Shown here piece by piece: positions 39,581 through 50,763 of a stretch of DNA of 64,000 nucleotides. The notes under the pieces were generated by a model. That model had not been told where the DNA came from. It did no database searches and worked only from the letters and a program-made list of their open reading frames with translations. Both the position numbers and the translations under genes were made by a program. Each line of letters begins with the position of its first letter. Position 1 is the first letter of the stretch. The stretch is from Cycas panzhihuaensis (Eukaryota; Cycadophyta): NCBI GenBank assembly GCA_023213395.1, contig CM041465.1:50165741-50229740 (forward strand), given 5' to 3'.

Positions 39581-39936
39581 TGTTAATGTGGTAGTTAATT
39601 ATTAAGCCACTATATTAATGTTAATGTAGTTTAACTAAGGTGATTAAGCAAAAAGGTGTGACTTATTTAAAGGGTCATAACCCTAATTAGGTGACACCTC
39701 TTGGAAGAATATAAATGACTTAAGCCCTTGTATATTCGATGTATCAAGTCATTATGCAATAATTAATGTGATCTATCACGGATCCTTTTGTGGTAGGTTT
39801 TTTTTCGAAAGGGTCTTCCCATGTAAATCTTGTATACTGTGCATATATTCTCTGTGTGTATATTTATTTGCTTGTTATCTATGGTTAAAGATTCTACAGG
39901 TGGAAACATTTGTGTATGATTTCATATTCTTGAATA
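39581..39936 (+). repeat. 3' LTR of copia B2
   Basis: TGTTAATGTGG...TTGAATA, aligned end to end with 27018-27376. The last few bases overlap the target-site copy, so the end is uncertain by about three bases. Confidence 0.8.
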
Positions 39937-42900
39937 GGTACAAATACTTTAGTGTAGTCAATACCTTCCCTTTATGTGAATCCTTTAGCTACCAACCTCA
40001 CTTTGTATTTTTCAAGGGTGTCGTCTGATCTATATTTATTTTTAAACACCCATTTATTTTAAACTACCTTTCTGTCAAGTGGTAGATCAATGAGCTCTTA
40101 TATATTATTTTTTATGAGAGATTGGTATTCTTCATTCATTACATTTCTCCAAACTGTATGTTTTATAGTTGCCTAGTACGAGAGGGACTCTTCATTAAGA
40201 GTAAGGTGTAATTCTATTAGTTCAAGCTCAGTATATAATGATTCTTATATTCTTACTCTATGGGTACTTCGAGTGCTAATTTTACCCACCTCATCTAGTT
40301 GTATATCCTTATTGAGTTGGCGGGCTTCACGAGATCTTCAAGTTGAAAATGAGGTCCTCATTTTCTCAACTTCTTGGTTCTTATCTTATTCAGTAAAATG
40401 ATCATTTTGTGAGGAGAATATTGATGCACTTGAGGAATATGGTCCTTCTACCATTGTTTTACCTTTGTCAACTGAAGATGGAGAGGATGATTCTTCTATA
40501 ATGGCTTTGCCTTTGTCAACTCTGTTATCTTCAAAGGATAGTGTTGGATGTGCATTCATCAGTTTAGAGTCATAACCTATATCCTCTAAGGCTTTATTGT
40601 TAGCTTCTAATATTTGGAGTAATTTATGTGTGTCTCTCCCCTCCCCTCTAAATTTTAGAATCTAAACATCATACTTGATAATATCATTATAGAAGTGTGA
40701 GGATATTTTAGAGTCCAGTTTAAGTAATTAATCCTCTGTCTCTACAAAAACAACATCTCTAGTAATGATGATTTTTTATTATGAAGGTATAAAGACCTTA
40801 TATCTTTTCTTGTCCATGAGGTATCTGACAAAGATACCTTTAAGTTCCCTTATCTAGAGTTTATTTTGATCTGCATCTGGAATGTGGACATAGCATATAG
40901 AGCCAAAAATTTTGAAGTAGTGAAAAAGGGGGGCTTGTCCTGATTGCTTTTCATTAGATGATTATCCTTCCTTTGATGAGAAAATAGCATTAATGTAATA
41001 AATGGATATCAATATGGCTTTGGCCCATAGGTAGATAGGTATATTTTTATATACCAACATAGCTCAAGCCATGTTTATAATTGTCATGTTTATGCACTTA
41101 GCAACTTTATTTTACTGTGGGGTACTTACTACTGTTATTTGATGTTTGATGCCATTATCTCAAAGGTAGCTTTCAAACTCATGTGAGATATATTTACCAC
41201 CATTATTAGTTTAAATATATTTGAGTTGATAACTTAACTCCTTTTTAGTATAGGCTTTAAATTCTTTGAATACATAGAAGGCTTTATCTTTCTTGTGTAG
41301 AAAAGCTAGCCATACTTTCCTAATGAAATCATTAATGAAAGAGATGTAATATAACTTGCCCTTTAGTGAAGGAATGAGCACTAGTTTGCATAAATTAGAG
41401 TATACCAATTGCAATAGATGGCTCAATTTCTATTGACTTTTAGGAAAGGGTTATCGATGAGATTTGGTAATGATACAAGCTTCACATTTGAAGGGCTTGG
41501 AGGAGAACTTTGGAAGACTTGACAGAGTGTTATAAAGATCTCTAAGTCTATTAATATGAATATGGCCCATGCGAGCATGCTAAATAGCTTTAGTGACAAC
41601 ATTGGGTGGGTCAAGGTGGTGTTAAATACAAATTCTTCATCAACATAAGGGCTTTAGGCATAATAGGCTTTAGAAGATAGAGAGCTATTTAGTCAAAAGA
41701 GTTTGCTAATGAGATGTCCAATCAAGACCACTTGATCAGTTGGAAGGTGAATGACCTAGAGAGTTTGGTTATTTGTGATTACACTTAGATTAAATCCACG
41801 AGAGACAAGTGTAGATAAGGAAATCAGGTTTTGTTTGAGATTGGGCATGTATAATACATCAAGTAATGCAAAATCTCTTAAGCTTGGAAGTTTCAAGTGA
41901 ATGTTACTAACTCCTTTAATAGGATATTATGATTTGTCAGTCATGTGAAAAATTCTTTGAATATTTGAGTCAAATGTTTGATATAGACTATGATTGTATG
42001 TCATATGTTGAGTTGCTTCTCTATCCATGATCCATTGTCTATTGATTAGAGCAACACAATTTGCAATTCTAATAGGGCTTGGCATTGGTGAAGGGAATTC
42101 ACAAGTGATATATCCACATTAAGCTTTAAAGTATCTTTGTGGTTAGTCAATCAGATTTGATATTGAAGATTACTTAATTCTTTAACAATATGTTTTTATA
42201 CAACCTTCACCACTAAATGATTCTTCACAAGTTTCTTTAATATTATGAGCTCTATGTTTTGATTAAAACTTAGTTAACTTATAAGTGGCAGTTTTACAAT
42301 CTTTTACAAAGTGTCATTTATGGTTACATCAATCACACATAATAGTTTGATTATTAGTCCCTAAAGAAGTATTGGTTTGGCCTAACGATCTTAGTTTTTA
42401 TTGAGATGGTCCTTGGCTTTCAAACTGTCGAGCTTGTGACTGAGGGTTTAGTTAACCTTGTAGATGATTTTCCATATTTCTTCATCTTCCTCTTTCTTGG
42501 TTATTTCTTCTACCATAAGAAGCACCTTAATTTTTTGTGTAGTAAGCTTCTTCTTCTACCTTAAAGGCTACATCTAGAAGAGAGTTAAAGGCTACAAAGT
42601 TGGTCTCAAAGGTGTTGTCAAATTCTATAAACTTCTCGACAAGTGCTTCAAAGTTGAGTGTTTTCAATGTTTCACTAATCAAGGACATATAGACATTATT
42701 GGATCAAGAATACCCAAGTGATGCATTAGGTCTTAAATTTTTTATTAATTATCTATTTTATTAGTTGAAGGAGATTTACGGTCTCATGAGCTCATCCCTT
42801 CTGTATTTTTAATTTGTTCGTTTGTAGAATAAGATGAACAAATTCTAAGTTTGACTTGGTATCAAAGTTCTTCTTGAGAACTTCAAGGACCTTATAGACT

Positions 42901-43185
42901 ATATCATATTTCTCTAGAGTGATCAGTAACTAATAGAATTCCTACATGAATCTTTTCATCATCTATCTCCTATTGTAGTTTGGTTGAGGCATCTATAGGA
43001 AGAGTTGAAGCAATTCTACTAGAAATAGATGTTATAGTTATTGCAAGTATGATGAGTGTAAGCTACAAGTGGGCTCTTCAAAGGGCTTAATACTTTATAG
43101 AACTTTTAACTCCAGTGTATTACAAATCCCAATTTTCTTTGCCTTTCAATATGTAGTTGATATTATGCTTGAATTAAGATGACAT
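39937..43185 (-). pseudogene. Copia C1 gag-pol, N-terminal part (gag, protease, integrase, RT start)
   Basis: Read right to left: gag ATG at 43185 with an early stop (MSS-stop-FKHNINYIL), CCHC knuckle decayed at about 42300-42350 (CD-stop-CNHK-stop-HFVKDC), protease WIMDREATQHMTY (about 42010-42050; D-T-G-A has become D-R-E-A), pre-integrase ending near 41450, integrase core YYISFINDFIRKVWLAFLHK (about 41290-41350) and TNNGGKYIS (about 41190; usual S-D-N-G-G-E-Y). It ends in the integrase-RT linker and RT start at 39940. The continuation is at 25480-27017. Many stops. Confidence 0.8.
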
Positions 43186-45087
43186 GGTGATGATGATAGA
43201 AGTATGTACCATTGACACATATGGATGGTACACCTAATACAGTAAGGATATAGAAATAAATACTATGATAAGAAGGCAAGTAATGATTAAGTATTTTCCA
43301 ATAACTATGAAGAATGAGTATAAGTAATGATGTAAGAATGAGGCCTAATGTAAAACTAGCAAAGAGTGGTGATGTGTCAGGCCACTAACCTCTAACTTAT
43401 GTCCAAATGTAGGTGAGGTTTTGATGCCTAATGCTTCTAGTATATAATTAGGGCCTTCACCCATGATACCCATACCTAGACTTGGTGATAAAATTAAAGT
43501 TATAATGGAGCCTAGGTACTCCTAGTCCCCATCTAGTTTATTAGTGAGCAGCTATATACCTCCTCTGAATAGTCAAATGGTATATGTATATCCCATGACT
43601 ATGGCAGATATTAGACCAGATTAATTTTAATCTTGCATTAAGGTTTTAGTTGTCCTAGTTGGTTATCAAGATAATCCCTTGAAGGAGCTTATAGGTATGA
43701 CTAACGTATCACTATACCAGTATTCTGGTTAAGACTAGACCTAATATGAAACTTACACCTCCCTTCAGGCATGGACTTTAGCTAACTGTGGTCTATTTCA
43801 ACTAAGGTAAATATGTACATAAGTCAATAACTAATGGTATAAATCAAACATAATAGGTTTATTTTAGAGAATATAAAAATATGTTTGCATTTATATTGTT
43901 GAAATGAAATGCTAATATATTAATGCTTACTTTTATGCTTTTGTCTATCAATGTGTATGCAAATGAATAAATATACAAAGATGTTAAGTATAAACACTGG
44001 ATTTTGCTATGATCTAAGTGTTTTACTATTACAATAAGATTTTTTTTGCTTTTGTTATTTAAAAAACCCATTCTTTTTTGTTAAAAAAATGGAAAAAGAA
44101 AAATACTTAAAATTTTACTTTTAAACTTAAATTTTAACTAAGAGAGAAAGTACTAAGAAAAGTAAGAGGAATCTGAATCTTCTGTTAGAAACTTCTATAT
44201 GGCCATGCAACCATACAAAATGGTTGAAATATTTTAGCCCAAAACTTTACTCTCCCAGATGATAGATCTCACTATGGTGAGTCAAAAAGTCTTCTAGCAA
44301 AACTTCTAAAAATGAGCAAAAATAGCCCAAAACTTATTGAAACTCATATGAAACTTTCCTTGGTAGAAATCTAAATTAAAAAAAAATCTTTCTCTCTAGT
44401 ATATCAAATCTAATAAAACTTGTTTTATTGGATTCCTTGAGGTTAGATCTACTAAAGCCCTAAAGAAATTTTGACATACATTAAAATTTTTGAAAAAATT
44501 TCTCAAAAAAGTAGTCGTATTAAGGTTGACTAAGATTTTACTTTTTGAGATCAATCAGGGTAGAATTTGGAGATGGTGTAGAAGACAAAAATATTTATCT
44601 TTCTTGGGTGTCCCTCCTTGCAAATTTTTAGCCAAAATTAATAACTTTGGATTTTTACCTCTTATAAGTCTAAACAACATTTTTCTAAATAATTTAGGCT
44701 TATTTCTACCACCTGCAAGTAGCTAAAAATTTACCCTATAACTTTATAGCATATATTTTATAACTAATAATTAATTTATGATGAAAAATAAATAGAATAT
44801 CCCTGAGTAAAATTTAAAATTAGTTACAAAATTTAATAAAAAGTTAATTTTTTTCAGAAGCCTAAAGCTAGGAAACATTCTTCTAGCTAATAACTTTGAT
44901 CCTCAATGCACTTGCAAATAAATAGAAGATATTAAAATATATTGTAAATGAAATACAAGCTTTGTATAATTAAAAAACTCTCAAAATTTTAAAAATAATA
45001 AGTGCACCCTCAATACTTCTCATTAAAGGTGAAGGAGAGGTAAAATGACTCTATGCAAGTGGAATTGAGTAAATAGATCTCCTTCTA
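43186..45087 (-). other. Long untranslated leader of copia C1
   Basis: About 1.9 kb between primer site and gag with no coding signal. Part of it (about 43380-43790) is recognisably shared with the leader of C2 (about 52830-53230), including words ACCTCTAACTTATGTC, TTGGTGATAAAAT and CAGCTATATACCTCCTC. Confidence 0.7.
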
Positions 45088-45099
45088 ACTTTGATACCA
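45088..45099 (-). promoter_or_regulatory. Primer-binding site of copia C1
   Basis: The minus strand reads TGGTATCAAAGT, separated by two bases from the LTR end at 45102; two G/C-to-A/T type changes from the initiator-Met-tRNA complement. Confidence 0.75.
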
Positions 45100-45101
45100 T
45101 A

Positions 45102-45413
45102 TGAAGGAAGGATAGATCTAGGGAATAAATCACTCACATATACGCAATGAAAATGGAGAATAAAAAAGAGATGAAACAATATATAAGAGTAAAGCTTAGA
45201 GGTGAAAATGAATAATGACTCATTTCTTAAGATTTCATCTTTTATTATTGAGGGTAAATATTTGGGTTAGGATTTTTCTACCTAATGACATAAACCTAAA
45301 ATTACATCTAAATACACATAAAATACATTCTACTAAGAGACTAATACTAATAATATATCATAAGGTCACTTAATTAATCTACATAAATGACCTTAATACT
45401 TTAACCTCTTTTA
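45102..45413 (-). repeat. 5' LTR of copia C1
   Basis: 312 bp, starting TGAAGGAAGGATAGATC in plus orientation and ending CTCTTTTA. GATA repeat follows immediately. Confidence 0.8.
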
Positions 45414-46076
45414 ATAGATAGGTAGATGGGAAGTTAGGTAGATAGATAGATAAATAGATAAATAGATAGGTAGATAAGTAGATAGATAGATAGATGGGTA
45501 TGTAGATAAATAGGTAAGTAGGTAGATAGATAGGTAGGCAAATAGATAGATATATGGATAGGTAGATAGATAGATAGCTAAATAGTTAGATAAGTAGGTA
45601 TATAACTAGATAGATGGATAGATAGATAAATAAGTAGATAGATAAGTATGTAGGTAGATAGATAGGTAGGTAGTTAAATAGATATATATCTAGATAGATA
45701 GATAGGTAGGTAGCTAGGTAGCTAGGTAGGTAGGTAGGTAGATAGATAGCTAGATAGATGGGTACGTAGGTAGGTAAGTAGATAGATAGATATATATTTA
45801 GGTAAATAGATAGATGGATCGATAGATCAATCTATTGATAGATAAATATATAGATGGGTAGGTAGTTAGGTAGGTAGATAGATAAATAGATAGATAAGTA
45901 GATAGGTAGGTAGGAAGGTAGGTAAGTAGTTAGATAGGTAGATAGATAGATAGTTAGATAAATAAATAGATAAATAGATAGGTAGGTAGATAGATAGATA
46001 GTTAGGTAGGCAGGTAGATGGATAGGTAAATAAGTAGATAGGTAGATAAATAGATAGATAGGTAGATAAATATATT
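45414..46076. repeat. Degenerate GATA minisatellite (block 3)
   Basis: About 660 bp of 4-bp words GATA, GGTA, AGTA and AATA in mixed order, with almost no C on the plus strand (a handful, in GGCA, GCTA, ATCT and similar). It directly adjoins the C1 LTR; the other side of C1 (25006-25023) also ends in GATA. Its degeneracy suggests age greater than blocks 1 and 2. Confidence 0.9.
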
Positions 46077-46299
46077 GCTCATTATTTATTTATGATAATT
46101 ATTTTAGATAGGTTGGCAATTGGGTGTTAGTTTAGGCTCCTTCCTAGATAGTTTAAAACTTCAACTCTAATAACCTCTCATCTCCTTATAAATACATACA
46201 CATACGTGTATGTGTATATGCATAAATATGTGTATATATATATGTACGTGTGTGTGTGTATAGATATGTATGCATACATACATACTAAGAAAATAGTGC
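46077..46299. other. Junction DNA with a small ACAT/GTAT microsatellite
   Basis: Non-coding. At 46190-46285 CATACACATACGTGTATGTG and related words form short palindromes. It separates the GATA array from the truncated Gypsy D. Confidence 0.5.
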
Positions 46300-46329
46300 T
46301 TGGGATGATTATTTGTAAGTTGCTTTAAC

Positions 46330-47148
46330 ATATTATGGCCAAAGAGGGAATATACATTAATCTAGGTACAATGTAAGCCATTAAGAAAATGCCCTTACTA
46401 ATAACAAAGGAGTAAAACATTTCTTTAGAAAAATAAATTTCTTGAGGAGATTTATCTCTGACTTTATGAGGATAAGCTTGCTTATTAATGCTTTACTACA
46501 TAAGGATGTTAGTTTTAAATGGACTAATGAGGCCAAGGAAGCCTTTCACTAAATCAAAGAGTGGATTGCCAAATCTCCTATACTAATAAGTCCTAATTTT
46601 GAAGAGGACTTTATTTTATATTCATATGCTTTTAAAGGTGCATATGCTACCATGTTAGTTTAAAAGGATGATGAAGGTAGGGAAAGACCAATACCATTCA
46701 TGAGCAGGTCTTTGAAAGATTACTAGGTGAGGTCCAATGACATAGAGAAATAGGCCTATGCTTCGGTCAAGGTGATTGAGGACTTTAAACCTTATATTAT
46801 TCACAATCATACAATGGCATATGTAACTTAGTCACTAGTTAAAATAATGTTAAACTAAATAGAACTAATAGGTAGATGATCCACATGGTTAGCCAAGATC
46901 TAAGAGTTTGATTTAGAGGTAAATCCAACTAAGCTAATAAATGGATAAGGCCTTTGCAAGTTGATTTCAAAGAGTCAATTAGATAAACTCCTACAAGTTG
47001 GAGAAGAATAAGATGAATAAACTATAGAGGTAAATGACTTAACTCTAGCACAAAGAGTTAATGACTTTGATGAATTTAATTTTTCCTCTCAAAATATAAT
47101 AATTTACTTCAAAAATAATTTATGTGTTAAGCCTCTTAATAAAAGAGA
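46330..47148 (+). pseudogene. Gypsy D RT end and RNase H, broken
   Basis: EGIYINLGTM, a stop and AIKKMP (about 46350) match the RT 'E-G-I-x-(V/I)-(D/N)-P-x-K-x-x-A-I-x-x-x-P' block. A decayed 'F-L-x-x-x-N-F-L-R-R-F-I-S-D-F' follows. The RNase H start is FKWTNEAKEAFH-stop-IK (about 46516), then AKSPILISPNFEEDFILYSY (about 46569) and PIPFMSRSLKDY (about 46692). Stops are numerous. It is interrupted by C2 at 47148. Confidence 0.7.
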
Positions 47149-47445
47149 TAAAGGGAGTGGATCTATCCTTCATCTCCATGCACTAAAAACAAAGGCAAAT
47201 ATGGGAGCAAGAGAGACTTGAGAGAAAAAAAGTAGCTCTCATAAAATGAAGAGGTAAGAATGAGCCTCCTCCATTGAGCTTGTACTTTTATATTAAGAGA
47301 GGGAGCATTAGAGTTAGGTGAAATAAAATTATACATAATGAACATAAAAGTACATTTCACTTAAGTGATCTAATTTAAAGTTAATTTAAGACTATTTTAT
47401 AAATAATCAACTAATGTAATGACCTTGTGATATTAACCCATTTCA
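47149..47445 (-). repeat. 3' LTR of copia C2
   Basis: 297 bp; shares GGATCTATCCTTCATCTCCA, AGAGTTAGGTGAAAT and AATGTAATGACCTTGTGA with 54398-54673, with about 20 bp extra inside. The outer TG has become TA. Confidence 0.85.
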
Positions 47446-47460
47446 ATCTCCTCCTTAATG
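47446..47460 (-). promoter_or_regulatory. Polypurine tract of copia C2
   Basis: The minus strand reads CATTAAGGAGGAGAT before the 3' LTR start. Confidence 0.8.
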
Positions 47461-47849
47461 GTAGAAGGTCATTTCAACTTTATTATATCCTATGAGGTCT
47501 TTATTTGAGCCTTTTACAAAGTAAACTAATATGACACTTTTGTGGGAAACCTTCATAGGAAGAAAACCCATAGATTTTCTAATCTATTAATCTAACTCAA
47601 GCAGTTCTTTGAATGAAGCCAAATAGCCAATCGGTCTAATAAATTTTATAGCTAAAATCTACTGAGTCTCCATATACCATTTGGTTATCCCCCATGCCCT
47701 TTCAAGTTTTTACAGGTTTTGATTTTCTAAAATGATACAACCCTTATCCTTTCACGCCCGCAAGGGGTTTTCACGAATAGGATAGAGCATAGACTTGCTC
47801 TTACCCTTTCGCACCTACAAGGGGTTTTTACAAATGAGATAGAGTATGA

Positions 47850-48360
47850 TAGTCTTATTGTCATCACTTTCAATCAATTGGAGATGGAGGCTTTAAGGCC
47901 AAGTTGCCTTCAGAACTATTCAAACTTCACCCTTTACAGTGGTTTAGTAAAGATATTGGCCACTTGAGCTCTTATAGGGCAGTACTCCAGTTGAATTATG
48001 TCGTCATGAACTAGTTTTCTAATCGTATAGACTTATGTACTTATATGTTTGGTATGATCATGAAATACATGATTTTTAGCCATTTATATTATAGAATGAT
48101 TATCCACATGTAGGCTGGTAGAACTTGTTTGGGTGACATTTAATATATTCAATAATTTTCTAAGTCATATCACTTCCTTACTTGTCTCAGAAGCAATAAT
48201 ATATTTAGCTTCAGTAGTTGAGTCTATAACTATCTTCTGCCATCTGGATCTCCATGATATTGGTAATATTCCAAGAAATGCTACATACCTAGACATAGAT
48301 TTTCTTGTGTCTTTATCTCTGGCAAAGTCTAATTCTATATAACAAACCATATTTGTTGGT
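47850..48360 (-). pseudogene. Copia C2 RNase H, broken
   Basis: On the minus strand from 48350: LDFARDKDTRKSMSRYVAFL (usual 'D-W-A-G-D-x-D-x-R-K-S-T-S-G-Y'), ISWRSRWQKIVIDSTTEAKY (usual 'SSTEAEY') and SETSKEVI. After a stop a decayed end region runs to about 47850. The domain degrades the RNA strand of the hybrid. Confidence 0.8.
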
Positions 48361-48559
48361 TGTCTTCGAGTGCCTCAACACTTGTACTACAGTTTGCCAG
48401 TGATTTTACTTAGGATATATCATGAATCTTATAAGAATTCCAATAGAGTATGCAATATCTAGCCTTATATTAATAATATAGATGAGACTACCTATAAGTT
48501 GCCTATAGAATATTGCATTTACCTTCCTAGTGTCACTATCAGTTAAGAGCTTAACATTA

Positions 48560-49200
48560 GATTCCATAGGTATAGCCATTGGTCGAATATCTTCTAACTA
48601 AAACTTTATTAGAAGATTGTTGATATAATTTTTGTGCAAGAGAAAGATTCTGTTATTCTTTTAAGTTACTTTAATTCCCAAGTAATATTTCATTAACTCA
48701 AGGTCAGATAATTCAAAAGTTTTAGTAAGGTCCTTATTCAACTAGTTGATTACTTGTTCACGATTCCCCGTTATTAGCATATCATCCACAAAGATTAAGA
48801 GGTAAGTGACTTTATTATTTTGGTGCTTGATGAATAGTATTACATCAATATCTTTATAATCACAAATCTCATATCTAAGTTGATTCATTCATTCAAACAA
48901 CTTGGTAAATCAAGCACGAGGGCTTGTTTTATACTATATAAGGACTTTATGAGCCTATAAACCTTATGCTCCTAATTGACAATCTCATATCCTTCTGGCT
49001 AAGCCATGTGAATTTCTTCTTTAAGGTCCCTATTGAGAAATACGGTCTTAATGTTGAGATAACAGATTTTCCAACCCTGTTAAGTAACTAAAGCTATAAG
49101 AGTTCTAATTATAGGCCACTTAATTATAGGAGCAAAGATTTTAGTATAGTCGATGCCTTCCATTTACATGAATCATTTTTCTACAAACATCGCCTTATGT
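48560..49200 (-). pseudogene. Copia C2 reverse transcriptase, broken
   Basis: Minus strand: GIDYTKIFAPIIKWPIIRTL (about 49160-49105), YLNIKTVFLNRDLKEEIHM (about 49020; usual 'DVKTAFLNGxLxEEVYM'), HKVYRLIKSLYSIKQA (about 48940) and the active-site box LLIFVDDML (about 48790). The catalytic Asp pair is kept but stops intervene. Confidence 0.8.
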
Positions 49201-49929
49201 TTTTCTAGGGTTCCATTTGATCTATACTTATTTTTTAACACCGATTTGTTTCAAACTACCTTTCTTCCAAGTGGTAGATTGGTGAGCTCCTATGCATCGT
49301 TCTTAATAAGAGATTGGTACTCTTCATTCATGGTATTTCTTCAAGCTACATACTTTACAGTTTTTTGGTATATTAGGGGTTCTTCATTGAGAGAAAGGTA
49401 TAGTTCTTCTGGTTCAAGCTCAATGGAAAGTGATTTATGCATCCTTACTCTATAGGTACTTCTGGTGCCAATTTTGCATACCTCATCTTATCGCATATCC
49501 TTATGTAACTGGTAGGTTTCATAAAAACCTTGAGTTAGGAATGAGGTTTTTATTTCCATAGCTTCTTGGTCTTCATTTTGATCCTAAAAAGGATCATGTA
49601 AAATGTTTAGCATGGAGGAAGTTGACAATGTTAGAGAAGATAGGCCAACCACTAATATTGAAGAACGTGATCCTTCTATTATAGCTTTGCCTTTGTTAAC
49701 TTGGCTATTCTCAAATGATAGTGTTAGATATGAACACATTAGATAAGAATCATAGTTTATATCCTATGGGGATCTATTATCAAATTCTAAGATTTTGAGC
49801 AACTCTTAAGCATCTACCCCTCTAAATTTTAGAATCTAGACATCAAATTTAATAGCATCGTTAAATCAATATGAAGGCATCTTAGAGTCAAGTTTGAGTA
49901 ATTGATCACTAGTCTCTGTAAAGATAACA

Positions 49930-50720
49930 TCTCTAGTGATGATGATTTTGTGCTGTGAAGGTACAAAATCTTATATCTCTTTTTGTCCATAGGGTATCTA
50001 ACAAAGATGCCTTTGAGGGTTCTATCTTAGAGCTTGTTTCTGTGTTCCTCCAAAATATGAGCATAATAAGTAAAGCTAAAAATTTTGAAGTGGGAGATAG
50101 AGGACGTTTGTCCATACCACATTTTATGTAGAGAAGGCCTGAGCTTGGAGGGACTAATAGTGTTGATGTAATACATGGCAGTCTAGATAGCGTCAACCCA
50201 AAGATAGATAAGGATGTTCTTGTATACTGACATAGCATGAGCCATGTTCATGATAGTCTTATTCATACGCTCAGTAACTCTATTTTATTAGGGTGTACAT
50301 GTAATAGTGGTTTGATATTTGATCATATAGTGAAATAGGTACAATTAAAACTCATTGGAAATGTACTCACCACTATTGTTAGTCTTAAGTATTTTAATCT
50401 TGAATCTAAATTCATTTTCCAAGCAGGCCTTAAAAGCTTGAAACATGGAAAAAGTTTTATCTTTCTTTGCAAAAAAACCAACCCATGCTTTCTTGGTAAA
50501 ATCATCAATGAAAGTAATATAGTATCACTTCTGTTTGAGAGAAGGAATATGCATAGCACCACATATATCTGAGTGTATAAGCTACAAAGGTTAGCTAGAT
50601 TTCCACTAACTATGAGGAAAGGGTTATCTTTGAAATTTGGAAATGATACATGCTTCATATTTGAAGGTCTTAGAGGAGAGCCTAGGTATACAAGGAAGGG
50701 TGGCACGTAGTTCTCTTAAA
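49930..50720 (-). pseudogene. Copia C2 integrase, broken
   Basis: Minus strand: pre-integrase end near 50700, HSDICGAMHIPS (about 50560; first Asp), FIDDFTKKAWVGFFAKKDKT (about 50500), KTNNSGEYISNEF (about 50370; usual S-D-N-G-G-E-Y, so the second Asp is Asn), NRVTERMNKTIMNMAHAM (about 50260; Glu), then LWVDAI and FKIFSFTYYAHI (about 50070). It lost the DDE triad. Confidence 0.8.
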
Positions 50721-50763
50721 TGATCAATTTTGATATGGCCCATACGAGCATGCCATAGACCTC

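Larger units (their letters stand above)
27018..39936 (+). mobile_element. Copia LTR retrotransposon B2, inserted in C1
   Basis: LTRs are at 27018-27376 and 39581-39936, the primer site at 27377, gag-pol at 35563-39480 and the polypurine tract at about 39569-39580. It interrupts C1 in the opposite orientation. Target-site copies look like GTAGG (27013-27017) and ATAGG overlapping the right LTR end. It is in turn interrupted by the Gypsy at 27992-34519; without that it would be about 6.4 kb. It shares LTR words and the integrase-RT linker with B1. Confidence 0.85.
25024..45413 (-). mobile_element. Copia LTR retrotransposon C1, split by nested elements
   Basis: The 3' LTR (about 25024-25281) and 5' LTR (45102-45413) match each other (shared GTCACTTAATTAATCTACAT, TTATTATTGA, CCTAAAATTACATCTAAAT). 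The polypurine tract is at 25282-25295 and the primer site at 45088-45099. Pol runs right to left but is cut at 27017: its C-terminal half is at 25300-27017, and the rest resumes at 39937. Comparing with the related uncut element C2 (47149-54673) shows that bases flanking 27018 and 39936 are contiguous there (TTATAGGAGCAAAG at about 49121). Removal of the 12.9-kb insert leaves an element of about 7.5 kb. It lies between GATA repeats on both sides. Confidence 0.85.

Noticed and set aside
39378-39605. Open frames spanning the end of copia B2 on both strands
   Set aside because: They cross the RNase H end, the polypurine tract and the LTR; the real frame is the RNase H remnant.
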